Source: Devosia sp. Root635
GTDB lineage: Bacteria; Pseudomonadota; Alphaproteobacteria; Rhizobiales; Devosiaceae
NCBI RefSeq assembly: GCF_001427605.1
Contig: NZ_LMGZ01000020.1
Span: 102,519 to 166,518 of the forward strand
Direction of reading: 5' to 3'
Length of the DNA stretch: 64,000 nucleotides
Shown here: piece by piece, positions 49,525-58,934 of the stretch
Layout: each line of letters opens with the position of its first letter
Position numbering within the stretch: position 1 is the first letter of the stretch
Notes under the pieces: generated by a model
The model's database searches: none
What the model was told of the DNA's origin: nothing
What the model saw: only the letters and a program-made list of their open reading frames with translations
Translations under genes and position numbers: made by a program

Positions 49525-50196
49525 ATGCAGCTTTCCACTATCGCATTGGCAGTCCAGACTCAAACGCCCGCCATGGGTGCCATCGGCACGGGCGTGCGGC
49601 TGCTCTCCGCCTATGATTCCCTGTTCCGGGAAGGCGATGAGACCACTGGCTTCTACGAAATCCTGAGCGGCGCCGTCCGCGCCTACAAGATTTTCCCCGA
49701 CGGGCGCCGCCAGATCGTTGCCTTTGCCTTTGCCGGCGACATTGTCGGCTTCGGGCATGGCGAAACCTATCGCTTCGATTGCGACGCGCTGACCTCGACC
49801 CGCGTGCGGATGATCCCCAAGGCCTCGCTGCTGCGCGCCATGCGCGAGCGGCCTGAACTGGGCGAGAAGCTGCTCGAAGTGGCCGGCGGGGAAGTGGCCA
49901 ACATGCAGGACCTCTCCATCCTGCTCTGCCGCAAGACCGCCATCGAGCGTATTGCCAGCTTCCTGCTGACCATGGCCGGCAAGAGCGCCGGGCCGATGGT
50001 AGGCCGGCAATTGCCGCTGCCCATGTGCCGGGCCGATATCGCCGACTATCTCGGCCTCACCATCGAAACGGTCAGCCGCAACATGACGCGCCTCAAGGCC
50101 ATGCGGGTGATCGACCTGCCCAATCGCGGGAGCTTCGTGGTGCGGGACATGGATCGCCTGCGCCTCCTGGCGCAGTGCGAAGGCAATATGCACTAA
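49525..50196 (+). CDS. fixK: CRP/FNR-family regulator, FixK-like
   Basis: This 223-residue regulator has a sensor beta-roll (LFREGDETTGFYEILSGAVRAYKIF, AGDIVGFGHGETYRFDCDAL), a dimerisation helix and the HTH CRADIADYLGLTIETVSRNM. The ETVSR recognition helix is that of FNR/FixK and predicts TTGAT-type sites, which are found at ccoN, nirK, pseudoazurin and the hemerythrin operon. The N-terminal Fe-S cysteine cluster of FNR is absent, so it is FixK-like and would depend on upstream signalling. Confidence 0.88.
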   Translation: MQLSTIALAVQTQTPAMGAIGTGVRLLSAYDSLFREGDETTGFYEILSGAVRAYKIFPDGRRQIVAFAFAGDIVGFGHGETYRFDCDALTSTRVRMIPKASLLRAMRERPELGEKLLEVAGGEVANMQDLSILLCRKTAIERIASFLLTMAGKSAGPMVGRQLPLPMCRADIADYLGLTIETVSRNMTRLKAMRVIDLPNRGSFVVRDMDRLRLLAQCEGNMH

Positions 50197-50209
50197 ATGG
50201 AATCATGCC

Positions 50210-50497
50210 ATGGACCGGACTCGTCGACGAATGGCCATCGGTGTCTTTGCCACGCAAGGCGATGCCGAAAGCGTGGTCCTAGGGCTTGCGGCGCTCGGCA
50301 TCACCCGTTTCGAACGCCTGCCGACTTCCACCGACCAAGCTGCTGCCGATCCTCGCGGGACCATCGTCCTGCGGGTTTATCTGCAAACGCTGGACGAAGA
50401 GCAACTCGTCGCCCGCACCCTCCTTGAGAGCAACGCTCAAAGCGTGCAGCTGCACGACGTCGTCACCCGTGACGACGCGGCCGACAGCATCAAATAA
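50210..50497 (+). CDS. Small protein of unknown function downstream of fixK
   Basis: This 95-residue soluble alpha/beta protein (MAIGVFATQGDAESVVLGLAA; TIVLRVYLQTLDEEQLVARTLL) looks like a small ferredoxin-like fold. I do not recognise a family. It starts 13 bp after fixK in the same direction and may be a cotranscribed modulator. Confidence 0.55.
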   Translation: MDRTRRRMAIGVFATQGDAESVVLGLAALGITRFERLPTSTDQAAADPRGTIVLRVYLQTLDEEQLVARTLLESNAQSVQLHDVVTRDDAADSIK

Positions 50498-50891
50498 TAA
50501 GAGGTGTGGCCCTCGAACCCGGGCGGTTAAAAACCGCGGCAATAGTATCGAAGGTCAAGGCGTCACTTGGCCTCTCAAAGACTGAAAGGGTCCAGCCGTT
50601 CAGTCAAGCCTTCTGGCAATGCTTATACGATGGGTAAGATCACTAGTATCTTTAGGCTCGGCGGCATACGGACAATTCGGCAGTCGCCTTGGCCCGCTGA
50701 AGTTGCCAGGTTGGACATGGTCGCCTTCCCGTAATGCCTGTCTGCTTCGGAGGCAGACCACAAGTACCGAAATGACCGGAATGAGGGCGCGTTTCTGCCT
50801 AGCCTCTCGACTCGATTGCGGACGTCCGCCAACTGGCACAAATGTCAGAGCAGTCGACACGATGAACTTTGTTGTACCTAATTGTCCAACG
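50498..50891. other. Gene-free stretch at the left edge of the accessory region
   Basis: No gene is visible. A small stem (GCGGTT / AACCGC, about 50521-50536) could terminate the fixK transcript. Base composition drops here compared with the dense block to the left, consistent with the boundary of acquired DNA. Confidence 0.5.
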
Positions 50892-52250
50892 CTATGAGAC
50901 GTAAGTGAGCCGCTCGGGCGGGACCACATGAAGCGTCAGTGACGAGGGGCGAGTGCTGTCGCAGAAGACCGCGTTGCGTGCGACCCGCCGCGTTCGACCG
51001 AGACCTTCGGGCGCACCGGTATTCGGATTGACGTCGTACTTAGGAAAATTGCTGGACGAAATATCGACCCGAATGCGGTGACCCGCCTTGAATAGGTTGG
51101 CAGTCGCGAATGGTTCGATGGTAATTTCCATGACCTCGCCAGGCATGCAGGGCTCCGGTTGTTCAAAGGACTTTCGGTAGCGGCAGCGGAAGATGCCATC
51201 GGTGAGGATCAGGGCAAATCCGGTGGGATAGTCCTCGCTGGGCGGATAGACGTCGATGAGCTTGGCGGTGAAGTCCGTATCCGGCCCATCCGTGCTGGCA
51301 AACAGCCGCATGGTCACCGGACCGACGATCGCCATGTCGGCCTCCAACGCCTCGGTCTCGAAGCTTAGCACGTCTGCCCTGGCGGACAGGGGGAGCCCGA
51401 TACGGCTTACGCCATAGAAACGTTCATCTTCTCGCTGGTCGAAGCCGCCGCCTTCGAAGACCGGCCGACCGCTGGTCAGGGCGCCGCCGATGGTGGGAAC
51501 CGGATCGTCCGGGTCAAAGTCATAGACCAGCGGCGCGGCAGCACTCGTTGGGCGGCTCTGGGAAAGCCGACCGTCCGCATGCAAGTAAAAGCGCCATTCT
51601 TCACTCTGCGGAAGCGGCCATTGGGAACTCTCGATCCAGGCGCCGCCATGGTCCAGACGACCGTTTTCGTCCCGTCGCCCGGTGCCACCGCCCATGAGAA
51701 ACAGCCGCACGAGCGGTTCCGTGGACTCAGCTGGCTGGATGCCCTTCAGCCAGCGGTCGAACCAGTGGCGGCGAAAATCCAGCCAACTGGGCGTTATATT
51801 GCCGCCGATCGCGGCCTGCGGGCCAAATGACACATCCCCGGCAAAGCTGGTGTTGCGATTACCATGCAGGCCAGGTCCCATGATGAGGTCGAGGTGACGG
51901 GTGCCCAACCTGGAGAGGCCCGCATAATTGTCGAATGTGCAGCTGACATAGCAATCGTACCAGCTCGACAGGAAGGCCACCGGGATATCGGGAAAGCGGT
52001 CGTAGTGGCCGGCCGCATAGAGCCCGACCTGCCGCCAGTAATCGTCGAATGTGCCATGCCGCCATTGCTCAAGCAGGTAGGCCTCGTAGTCGGGAACCCA
52101 GCGCACCGGCGAACGTCCTTCCGACCACGGCATGGCCTTGAACCAAGCGCGCAAATCCTCCGCCGCGAGCGCCTTGGCGAGCAGGGGATCATCGCGTACG
52201 ACAGGGCTTTCATGCGCATTGTTGAACGCCCAGATGGCTTGCTTGTGGCA
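50892..52250 (-). pseudogene. CocE/NonD-family hydrolase, 5'-truncated
   Basis: About 450 codons are readable, from HKQAIWAFNNAHESPVVRDD near 52240. They give the cap region and the C-terminal beta-sandwich of X-Pro dipeptidyl-peptidase/cocaine-esterase-like hydrolases (FPDIPVAFLSSWYDCYV with catalytic Asp; GPGLHG with catalytic His; SSSNFPKYDVNPNTG). The N-terminal third with the nucleophile Ser is missing. No ATG fits; the only in-frame start is TTG 52154. The 5' end runs into the 3' end of the unrelated gene at 52210-54285, so a recombination junction lies near 52250. Confidence 0.8.
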
Positions 52251-54285
52251 AGGATTCCATCAACGCATTGAGCTCAGTTTGATCGATTGGTGTCCCCACG
52301 AGTCGCGGCATCTCGATGACGAAAGGCCGGTCATCGGATGAGGGGAAGGGTTCCTTGTTCCAACCGATTTGGCCCTCATATCGGCGAAGTGGCGGGGGAT
52401 CCTTGAGGATAGCTCCCATGTTGCGCTCAAGTTCCTGCTGTGAGCCATACAACCGCACGGGGCTGCCGACCATGCGGCCAAACTCGAAGCGGGTTGCCCC
52501 TTGATACTCGGAATTGCCAAGCAGCAATTCCAGGAAATGAAGGTCCGTTACCGCGATGCCGTCAATGTCCAACCCGAATCCGGTTCCTTGATTCAGGACC
52601 ACGACCGGAAGGATGTTCCAATCCGAAGCCGACGTATCGGAGACGCCGAGCGTCTTCAGCACTGCCGGCAGATTTGATTTGGTCCACGTCAGCTTCTTGT
52701 GCGCCTGCCCCGCAGCTTCGTCCAAGGCGTTCAGATAGTTGTAGTGATCGTTCGGCTCCACCGGTGCCAGGAAGCATTTTACTTCGCCCACGATGATCGT
52801 GCGACCGATACGGATCAGCAGGTCGATCTCTTCGGATGTGCCTACACGTTTCAGCCCATGCGGATGGATGAGGTGCTGCTTGATCAACGGATTGCCGGAA
52901 AGGGCAGACGCCAGCGTCGTCCGTACGTGACGCTCGAAAGGCTTGCCTCGTCCGTTGATCTTGCCCTGGTCGCTGATGCCGCCCATCTCGAGCCACCACT
53001 CGATCCGCCTGATCGGTGACCCAACCAATAGCGGCGCAATAACAATGTGGAGCCTATCTCGCTGCGCAGGCAGCAACGGGCGGAACCAGACACTCTCCTT
53101 GAAAAGTGTTGTCGTGTTCTCCGGATCGCACGTAAAAAGCTCGATGAGTTTTCTGGCGTGGTCCGGGGTGGTCGATAGCGCGGTCGACAGCACCAGCTCC
53201 AATTCCTGGACTGTGACCGTGAAGGCCGTTGCATCGAGAACTTTGGGGTCGTCCAGTTTGCGGCCGCGCACCTCTTCCATCATCACGCCGGCCAGATCGG
53301 AAATGATCCACCATGCCCGGCAAAGATCCCTGCACGTTAGGGATGCGCCTTCGATTTTCGGAAGAACGTCGTCAAGGAATAGACCTGTATAGACGCGTTC
53401 CAGCATGTCGCGTTCATTTACATGGCGAGCCTGTGCCGAGTGTTTTCCGTTGGTTCGGCCGATGACGAACTCCCGCTTCTTGCCGTTCAGGCGCCGGATT
53501 GCCAGAACAGTCCGGTCGAGAACCGGCGTGACAGGTATGGATTTCTTTCCCGCCACCATCATCGCTGCCGTGTGCATGGTGGTTTCCCATGTCACCAGGG
53601 AATACTCTCTGAGGTGCCATTTTAGCCATTGCTCGGGGAGCTTGCGGTCCCGCGGGGAGAGCAGCAATGTGCCGTCCTGACGGGTTAGCGTTCTGCCTTC
53701 CCAAAGGACAGTATGCCACAGGTCGCGAAGCGCCCGCTCAACGGAAGCAAGTGTCAGGCCGGCCATCGCATTCCCGAAAGGATCTTTTGGCGGTGACACG
53801 GACCGATCGCTTGGCATGGACCAAAGATGATGAAGCCAATGCGGGAGCGTGTCGACAATTTGCGTCACATGGTCATCGGCGGTGAGGTTCTGACCGCCGG
53901 TGCTGCGAATGAGGGTTTGCCCAACGACTTCGCTATGGCCGGGCGCACCCGAACGTGCCTGTCGCCGGTTTGCGCTGCGCCCCTTCTGCTCCAGTACGAG
54001 AAACTGTTGATTGGCGACCGCACATAGGAGTCGCGTGCCGGATTCCCGGGTGAACGGTTCTACGAGGAACTTTTCTATGTTCTCGCGGAGACGCCCAATC
54101 TCCCGCCCGAAATAGAGTGCGGCAGTCAACAGTTCCTTGTCTCGTGGGTTTGGGTTTTCGAGTGCGGCGTAGGCGCTCATCCAGAGCAGCGAGTCAAAGG
54201 CGTTCGCTGTTGGATGCGGCAGCTCCTTGCCTTTTTTTACTTTTCGAAATAGCTCCGAGTCAGAGATCGCACCGGTGAGCGTCAT
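52210..54285 (-). CDS. Large unknown protein with a PD-(D/E)XK nuclease-like region
   Basis: This 691-residue protein is of unrecognised family. Near residues 440-500 GKPFERHVRTTL is followed by EEIDLLIRIGRTIIVGEVKC, which fits the D-X9-11-E-X-K core of PD-(D/E)XK nucleases. The first 430 residues are helical with no clear motif. It lies 45 bp after the AbiEii gene in the same direction. A host-defence nuclease is plausible but unproven. Codon use and GC are lower than in the respiratory block, as expected for acquired DNA. Confidence 0.7.
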   Translation of the reverse strand: MTLTGAISDSELFRKVKKGKELPHPTANAFDSLLWMSAYAALENPNPRDKELLTAALYFGREIGRLRENIEKFLVEPFTRESGTRLLCAVANQQFLVLEQKGRSANRRQARSGAPGHSEVVGQTLIRSTGGQNLTADDHVTQIVDTLPHWLHHLWSMPSDRSVSPPKDPFGNAMAGLTLASVERALRDLWHTVLWEGRTLTRQDGTLLLSPRDRKLPEQWLKWHLREYSLVTWETTMHTAAMMVAGKKSIPVTPVLDRTVLAIRRLNGKKREFVIGRTNGKHSAQARHVNERDMLERVYTGLFLDDVLPKIEGASLTCRDLCRAWWIISDLAGVMMEEVRGRKLDDPKVLDATAFTVTVQELELVLSTALSTTPDHARKLIELFTCDPENTTTLFKESVWFRPLLPAQRDRLHIVIAPLLVGSPIRRIEWWLEMGGISDQGKINGRGKPFERHVRTTLASALSGNPLIKQHLIHPHGLKRVGTSEEIDLLIRIGRTIIVGEVKCFLAPVEPNDHYNYLNALDEAAGQAHKKLTWTKSNLPAVLKTLGVSDTSASDWNILPVVVLNQGTGFGLDIDGIAVTDLHFLELLLGNSEYQGATRFEFGRMVGSPVRLYGSQQELERNMGAILKDPPPLRRYEGQIGWNKEPFPSSDDRPFVIEMPRLVGTPIDQTELNALMESLPQASHLGVQQCA

Positions 54286-54330
54286 TTGGCGTACTGGCTC
54301 ACGTCTGCAGTCGGTGTTTTTCTCATCGGA

Positions 54331-55248
54331 TTAGCCTCTCAGACGCTCTATGAGCTCTCGAAGCTCTGCGTGCTTAGTGGGGTTGGCGGTCTTCAGCTTG
54401 GCAAGGTTCTGCAGTTTCCACTTCACCGCCGGGAGGTTTGCTGCCTGCGGCAACCCGATCGCGTCGAAGTCCGGCTCGCCGTCGTGAAGTGTGAGCAGAA
54501 ACTTCATGGCAGCCTCATCGAGCGATGACAGAAGGTCGGCAAAGAGCTGCCCACGCGCCGCATCCAGTTCCGCGACGCTCACTGGTTCTGCTGTCATGCC
54601 TTCGAACTCGGCGACGAAGCGGTCATCGAGAGGTTGCGGAGCAGGTCGCAGCAATTCGTGCGTTGGCCGGCCCGAACTCGCCACATAGATAAGGAAGGTG
54701 CGGAAGAGCGCCGTGCTCATACCTTCGTTTTCATAGAGCAGCTTGACGTCGAAGATGTCGCGCGGGTGCTGACGATCGACCGTTGCGTGGAGTTTGCCAC
54801 CGAAGAGGTCCTCGAACGCCAGGACCTGCATTTCGGCAAAGCCGAATTGTTCGGTCACCACATCGCTGATCGGCATAAGCACAGGCGGATGCACGGCGCC
54901 TCTAGCAACCGGCGATGTCTCGATCTTGATGCCCACGTTGTTTTGCCGAACCAGGATACGCGTGTCGTTGTCGCCGCCGCCGGCGATACGTGTCGCTTGT
55001 GTTCCCGGCATGCTTTTCGAGAGGTCGTCGCGGATGGTTTCCAGTGTCGAGTCTATGGCAGAGAGCGAAGTTTCGCGGTCCTGCACGGGCAAGTAGGTGA
55101 GATCAATGTCCACCGACAGGCGGGGCATGTCGCGGTAGAAGAGATTGATGGCCGTACCGCCCTTTAGGGCGAAGACATCCTGTTTCGCGATCGAAGGGAG
55201 TGAGCGCACCAGCAGGCGCACTTGTTGCTCATAGGTTTCACGAGCCAT
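54331..55248 (-). CDS. abiEii: AbiEii-family nucleotidyltransferase toxin
   Basis: This 305-residue protein has the AbiEii motifs LKGGTAINLFYRDMPRLSVDIDLTY (GS/T and DXD metal site, about 28-52), AFEDLFGGKLHATVDRQHPRDIFDV (about 145-170) and a helical C-terminus. AbiEii toxins transfer nucleotides to cellular targets and are neutralised by AbiEi. Its start overlaps the antitoxin end by 11 bp. Confidence 0.92.
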   Translation of the reverse strand: MARETYEQQVRLLVRSLPSIAKQDVFALKGGTAINLFYRDMPRLSVDIDLTYLPVQDRETSLSAIDSTLETIRDDLSKSMPGTQATRIAGGGDNDTRILVRQNNVGIKIETSPVARGAVHPPVLMPISDVVTEQFGFAEMQVLAFEDLFGGKLHATVDRQHPRDIFDVKLLYENEGMSTALFRTFLIYVASSGRPTHELLRPAPQPLDDRFVAEFEGMTAEPVSVAELDAARGQLFADLLSSLDEAAMKFLLTLHDGEPDFDAIGLPQAANLPAVKWKLQNLAKLKTANPTKHAELRELIERLRG

Positions 55249-56080
55249 CGCGGGCCTCGCTCGTCACGAACTCGGCTGGCATCGTGATGCGGTAGATTGG
55301 ATGCAGCTTGCCGCCTTCCACGAGCATGCGGTCGCCGCTGCCGAGATCGATCAGGGATTGGTCGATGTATTTTCTCCACGCATGCGCATGGCGATCGGCA
55401 AAGGCAAAGAAGAGGCGCTTAGTTTTGATGCTACGGCATTCCCGCAGCAGTTGGGTCATCAGTTTGGGGCGTAGGTTGGCCATCGACTGGAACAGCACGT
55501 CGACCAGGTGGAAGCTTTCGAGGCGTGGCACCTCATCTATGGTTTCCAGCAAGGATCGCTCGGGCGAAGATAGCCGCATTGGCCAGAGCCACGGACTTTC
55601 TCCCAGATCTTGTTGGTTTTCCTCCTCAAGCGAGAAGTCGTTGTTCTCAACGCCAAGGGCCGCATCTCCAAACAAAGAGCCTTGGCGGTGAACGAGCGTC
55701 GCTCGGAAATGCAACTTGGATAGCCAGGTTGGAACATCGCCATGCACATAGAGTTTACCCGGACCCGACAGGCGCAAATAGTGGGCGTAGCCATGCTGCT
55801 CCATGGCTGTCGTGCCTGCGACGTGGAAGCTATAGTGCATGATCCATTGCGCGGAGAGCACGGGGATTTTCCAGTCGCGCTCTACGTCCGGGTTGTGGCC
55901 GCGCGTGAACGGCCGGCGATACAGGCCCTGTGACAGCCGTTCGAGCCACCCCGAATTGGCGTAGTTGGAGGCGAGCTGCCGCGAGATATCCTGCTCGTTG
56001 AGCCAACGTGAATCTATGAGGAATCCGGGAGGGACCGTTTCCAGAAGATTCTTTAGTTTATCCGTTCTTTGTCCACTCAT
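55238..56080 (-). CDS. abiEi: AbiEi-family antitoxin/transcriptional repressor
   Basis: This 280-residue protein has the AbiEi order: N-terminal winged helix (LLETVPPGFLIDSRWLNEQDISRQLASNYANSGWLERLSQGLYRR region, about 10-55) and a larger C-terminal antitoxin domain. ATG 56080 is preferred over ATG 56089 because the latter overlaps a TATAAT box. The transcript would then begin at or next to the start codon (leaderless), and no ribosome site is visible. An inverted repeat over the start suggests autoregulation. Confidence 0.88.
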   Translation of the reverse strand: MSGQRTDKLKNLLETVPPGFLIDSRWLNEQDISRQLASNYANSGWLERLSQGLYRRPFTRGHNPDVERDWKIPVLSAQWIMHYSFHVAGTTAMEQHGYAHYLRLSGPGKLYVHGDVPTWLSKLHFRATLVHRQGSLFGDAALGVENNDFSLEEENQQDLGESPWLWPMRLSSPERSLLETIDEVPRLESFHLVDVLFQSMANLRPKLMTQLLRECRSIKTKRLFFAFADRHAHAWRKYIDQSLIDLGSGDRMLVEGGKLHPIYRITMPAEFVTSEARDGS

Positions 56081-56088
56081 ACTGGACA
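56070..56088. promoter_or_regulatory. Inverted repeat at the abiE start (autoregulatory site)
   Basis: TGTCC and GGACA arms are separated by 9 bp and cover the abiEi start codon, just inside the -10 box. AbiEi proteins repress their own operon through inverted repeats. Confidence 0.5.
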
Positions 56089-56117
56089 TTATAGCGGAAT
56101 TTCAAAGTTCGCACAAA
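56088..56117 (-). promoter_or_regulatory. Promoter of the abiE operon
   Basis: A perfect TATAAT (56093-56088) is preceded after 18 bp by TTTGTG (56117-56112). The expected start is at about 56080-56081, the first base of the ATG. Confidence 0.6.
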
Positions 56118-56289
56118 AGGTTCCTTTGGGAGCGTTGTTTAATGTCAAGTTAGGTTTGACAAATGCGCTGCATCGCAAAGTAAGGTTTGGTAGGTCGCCA
56201 AGGCATGTCATGCTGCACGGCGTCGGCTGTGACGCCTGATACGGTGCTGAATAGCCGTCGAGGCGGGACAAGGGGGAACTGTCAGCAGC

Positions 56290-57189
56290 ATGCGCAATCC
56301 GCGTTTTACCGATCCTCTAGGCTCGCGTCTGCCGGCCTACGAACGCAACATCCTGAAATTGCGCGCAATGCAAATGTTGCTGACCATGTTTTATGCCGAG
56401 GAGCTGAAGCGGCGCGTTCTGGACTTGATCCAAACCACAGACGAACTTTGGAACAGGTTGAAGCCAGGCGAAAGACCGGAGCGGGTGCCCAAAGGGGTGA
56501 AGAACCCAGTCGACAAAGCCCTCAATGCGCTGATTCAGGACGGCGCGATCACAGCAGCGGAGAAGGTCGAGATCGTTGCGCTCATCGACTACCGAAACCT
56601 CATCGGACATCGAATGCACGAGCTCGTTGCCGACCTTAGCACCGAGCAATATGCCAGAGACCTAGCCGACTTCGGATCGGATCGCGTCAGGGAGTTTGAC
56701 TATGAGGTGGTGGACAGGCTCCAGCACTTTCGGAAGCGCTTGGGCGAACTCTATCGAACGCACCACTATGTCAGCACCATCTCCATGAATGGCCTCCTGT
56801 TCGAGTCCGCGGAGCGGACGTTCCTTGCCGAGATCAAGGCGCTCAAGCACAAGCTCGGCAAGCTCGCGCGAGCCCGTCAAAAGGACATTGCTGCAATCAA
56901 CGCGGAGCTAAAGCTGGCGGGAACCGAGTTCGACAACAATGATTGCTTCCCGGGGCACCCACTCCATCGCTACGACAACAAGAGGCTAACGCAGCGCGGC
57001 GCGGAGATATGCTACAGGCTATTCGACAGCGGACGATCTCCAATGGCCGCCGCACACCTCATGGACATCTCGGTTTATGCCGCTCGCAAACGGCACAAGA
57101 CCTGGGCCGCACTAGGCGGCGCCCGCCGTGAGAAAGTCGATCTGGAAGCGCTGCCTCGACGAAAATTCTATCGGAAGCACGATGACTGA
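56290..57189 (+). CDS. Helical protein with an RX4H (HEPN-like) motif
   Basis: This 299-residue protein is of unknown family. It is almost entirely helical. ALIDYRNLIGHRMHELV (about residues 99-115) contains R-X4-H, the catalytic signature of HEPN ribonucleases, placed in a helix as in that superfamily. A C-terminal RLFDSGRSPMAAAHLMDIS stretch resembles a small HTH. It is transcribed away from abiEi with 209 bp between them. A defence or toxin role is possible given the island setting, but not shown. Confidence 0.68.
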   Translation: MRNPRFTDPLGSRLPAYERNILKLRAMQMLLTMFYAEELKRRVLDLIQTTDELWNRLKPGERPERVPKGVKNPVDKALNALIQDGAITAAEKVEIVALIDYRNLIGHRMHELVADLSTEQYARDLADFGSDRVREFDYEVVDRLQHFRKRLGELYRTHHYVSTISMNGLLFESAERTFLAEIKALKHKLGKLARARQKDIAAINAELKLAGTEFDNNDCFPGHPLHRYDNKRLTQRGAEICYRLFDSGRSPMAAAHLMDISVYAARKRHKTWAALGGARREKVDLEALPRRKFYRKHDD

Positions 57190-57394
57190 CTCATGGGCGC
57201 AGGCCAGAGCTAACGGCAGCTGAATGGGCGAACGCCGCTCTAACGGGCGCCGAAAGGGGCAACCGGACATCGGTGGATTCGCTTAATATGCGGTATGGAA
57301 CTTTGGCCTTCTTCGGAGCGAGCATCCCGGACGATCGCGCCAAACTCTAGTTCTGCCGCCTCTCGCTGCCCTGACGTGACCGAAGGGTACCTAG
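57190..57394. other. Non-coding gap
   Basis: No gene or clear regulatory signal was recognised between the convergent HEPN-like gene and the integrase gene. Confidence 0.5.
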
Positions 57395-58756
57395 CTACGT
57401 GCCCCCCTCCGCCACTGTAGCAACGTGGTTCGATGTGTAACTCGCCTGCCCCAGGAAGTGAGCGAGCGCCGACTTTCTGGAATCCCGGTCCAACGCATAG
57501 GCGGTGTGAGTGAACGCGACGCCGTCCAGCAGGCCCTGAATGTAACCAGCGATGCTGTCGGCCGCCATGATGAGCGCGGTGTCCACGGTGTGGATGTAGC
57601 GGCTGGTGATCGTACCTCGCGAATGTCCAACCAGTGCGGCGATAGTCGCTTCGGTGAACCCGAGATCATTGCCGATACTAGCAAAGCTGTGTCGCAGAAC
57701 ATGAGGGGTGATGCTGGCCAGGTCAGTGTTCTCGAGTATCTTCGTCCAGTGCCTGGGGAAGCTACCGAACGGCGTGTCATCCTCCCCGCCGGGAAAGACA
57801 TAGTCTTCAGCACGGTGTTCCTCGTCGCGACGACCCTCGAGATATTCCAGGACCGGTAGGCCGATCGGACGCACCGATGCCCCTTCCTTGCTATCGGCCA
57901 AGCGCAGGCAACTACCCTCGATATCCACTTCGCCGCAGCGCAGACCGATGATTTCGCTGCGCCGGCAGCCCGTCAGGGCGATCACTCGGATGATTTCAGC
58001 GGTGGTTTCGTACTGCCCGTCCTCAACCGCCTTCCGCAGAATATCGCCTAGCGTGCGATACTCGGTCTCGCTGAGCCGCCGGGCGTTGACCTGGTCCCTC
58101 GGCTTGCGGACGCCGTGCACAGGATTCTGCTCGATGATGCTGAGCTCGACAGCATAAGTGAGAATGCCACCAAACAAACCGATCGTCCGGGCTGCCGTAC
58201 CGGCGCCGCCACGCACGATCGCGCGCCCGCGCAGCTTGTCCGTTTTGACGTTCGCACGTGTCTTGCCTGCCATGATGTCCTTCATCGCCTGCGCGATGTC
58301 GGACTTCGCCAAATCTCTCACGCGCCGACTGCCGAGCAGGGGAACGATGTGACGCTCGATGCGTCCGATATCGGTGGAGATCGTCGTGGCCTTCTTCGGC
58401 CTGCCGCGCTTCCCGAGCACCAGTCCGTTCCGCAGATCTTCGAGGTAGCGAGCGCAAAGTTCCTTGACCGTTATCGCCTCGCGATCGAGCTTGCGCTCCT
58501 CTGCGGGGTTGCCGCCTCGTGCGACTTGACCGAGCAGAACCTTCGCCTCGCGCCTGGCCTCTTCAGGAGTCCAGACTCCGTGCAGTCCGATCGTAATGCG
58601 ACGGGAACGGCCGGCAGCCCGATACTGCACAACATAGCTTCGCTTCCCTGAACGGAAGACGCGCAGTCCGAAACCAGGCAATTCCTCGTCCCACATGACA
58701 TAGTCCGAGGACTTGATTTCGGTGGCATCTACGGTTCGTTTAGTCAGCTTCGCCAT
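57395..58756 (-). CDS. int: Tyrosine recombinase integrase
   Basis: This 453-residue phage/island-type integrase has an N-terminal DUF4102 arm-binding domain (ELPGFGLRVFRSGKRSYVVQ), a SAM-like core-binding domain (about 105-205) and the catalytic domain. Catalytic residues are R in ALTGCRRSEIIGLR, H and R in HVLRHSFASI, H in LVGHSRG and Y in SRYIHTVD. It reads away from the tRNA-Arg attachment core 179 bp upstream of its start. Confidence 0.94.
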   Translation of the reverse strand: MAKLTKRTVDATEIKSSDYVMWDEELPGFGLRVFRSGKRSYVVQYRAAGRSRRITIGLHGVWTPEEARREAKVLLGQVARGGNPAEERKLDREAITVKELCARYLEDLRNGLVLGKRGRPKKATTISTDIGRIERHIVPLLGSRRVRDLAKSDIAQAMKDIMAGKTRANVKTDKLRGRAIVRGGAGTAARTIGLFGGILTYAVELSIIEQNPVHGVRKPRDQVNARRLSETEYRTLGDILRKAVEDGQYETTAEIIRVIALTGCRRSEIIGLRCGEVDIEGSCLRLADSKEGASVRPIGLPVLEYLEGRRDEEHRAEDYVFPGGEDDTPFGSFPRHWTKILENTDLASITPHVLRHSFASIGNDLGFTEATIAALVGHSRGTITSRYIHTVDTALIMAADSIAGYIQGLLDGVAFTHTAYALDRDSRKSALAHFLGQASYTSNHVATVAEGGT

Positions 58757-58934
58757 TCGGGCAGGTTTCCTCGGTAGAATCCCCGCGTAAGCAAAGCGTA
58801 AGCGCTACGGGGAGGGTTTTGAACCGCTCCGTCGTACCGTTGGCGCTGGTCGATTTCAATTTTGTTTGTGATTTCAGTGGTATAGCGCGTAATCGGACAG
58901 AAACGGATAGGTTCGGCGGAATCGATTATCCATT

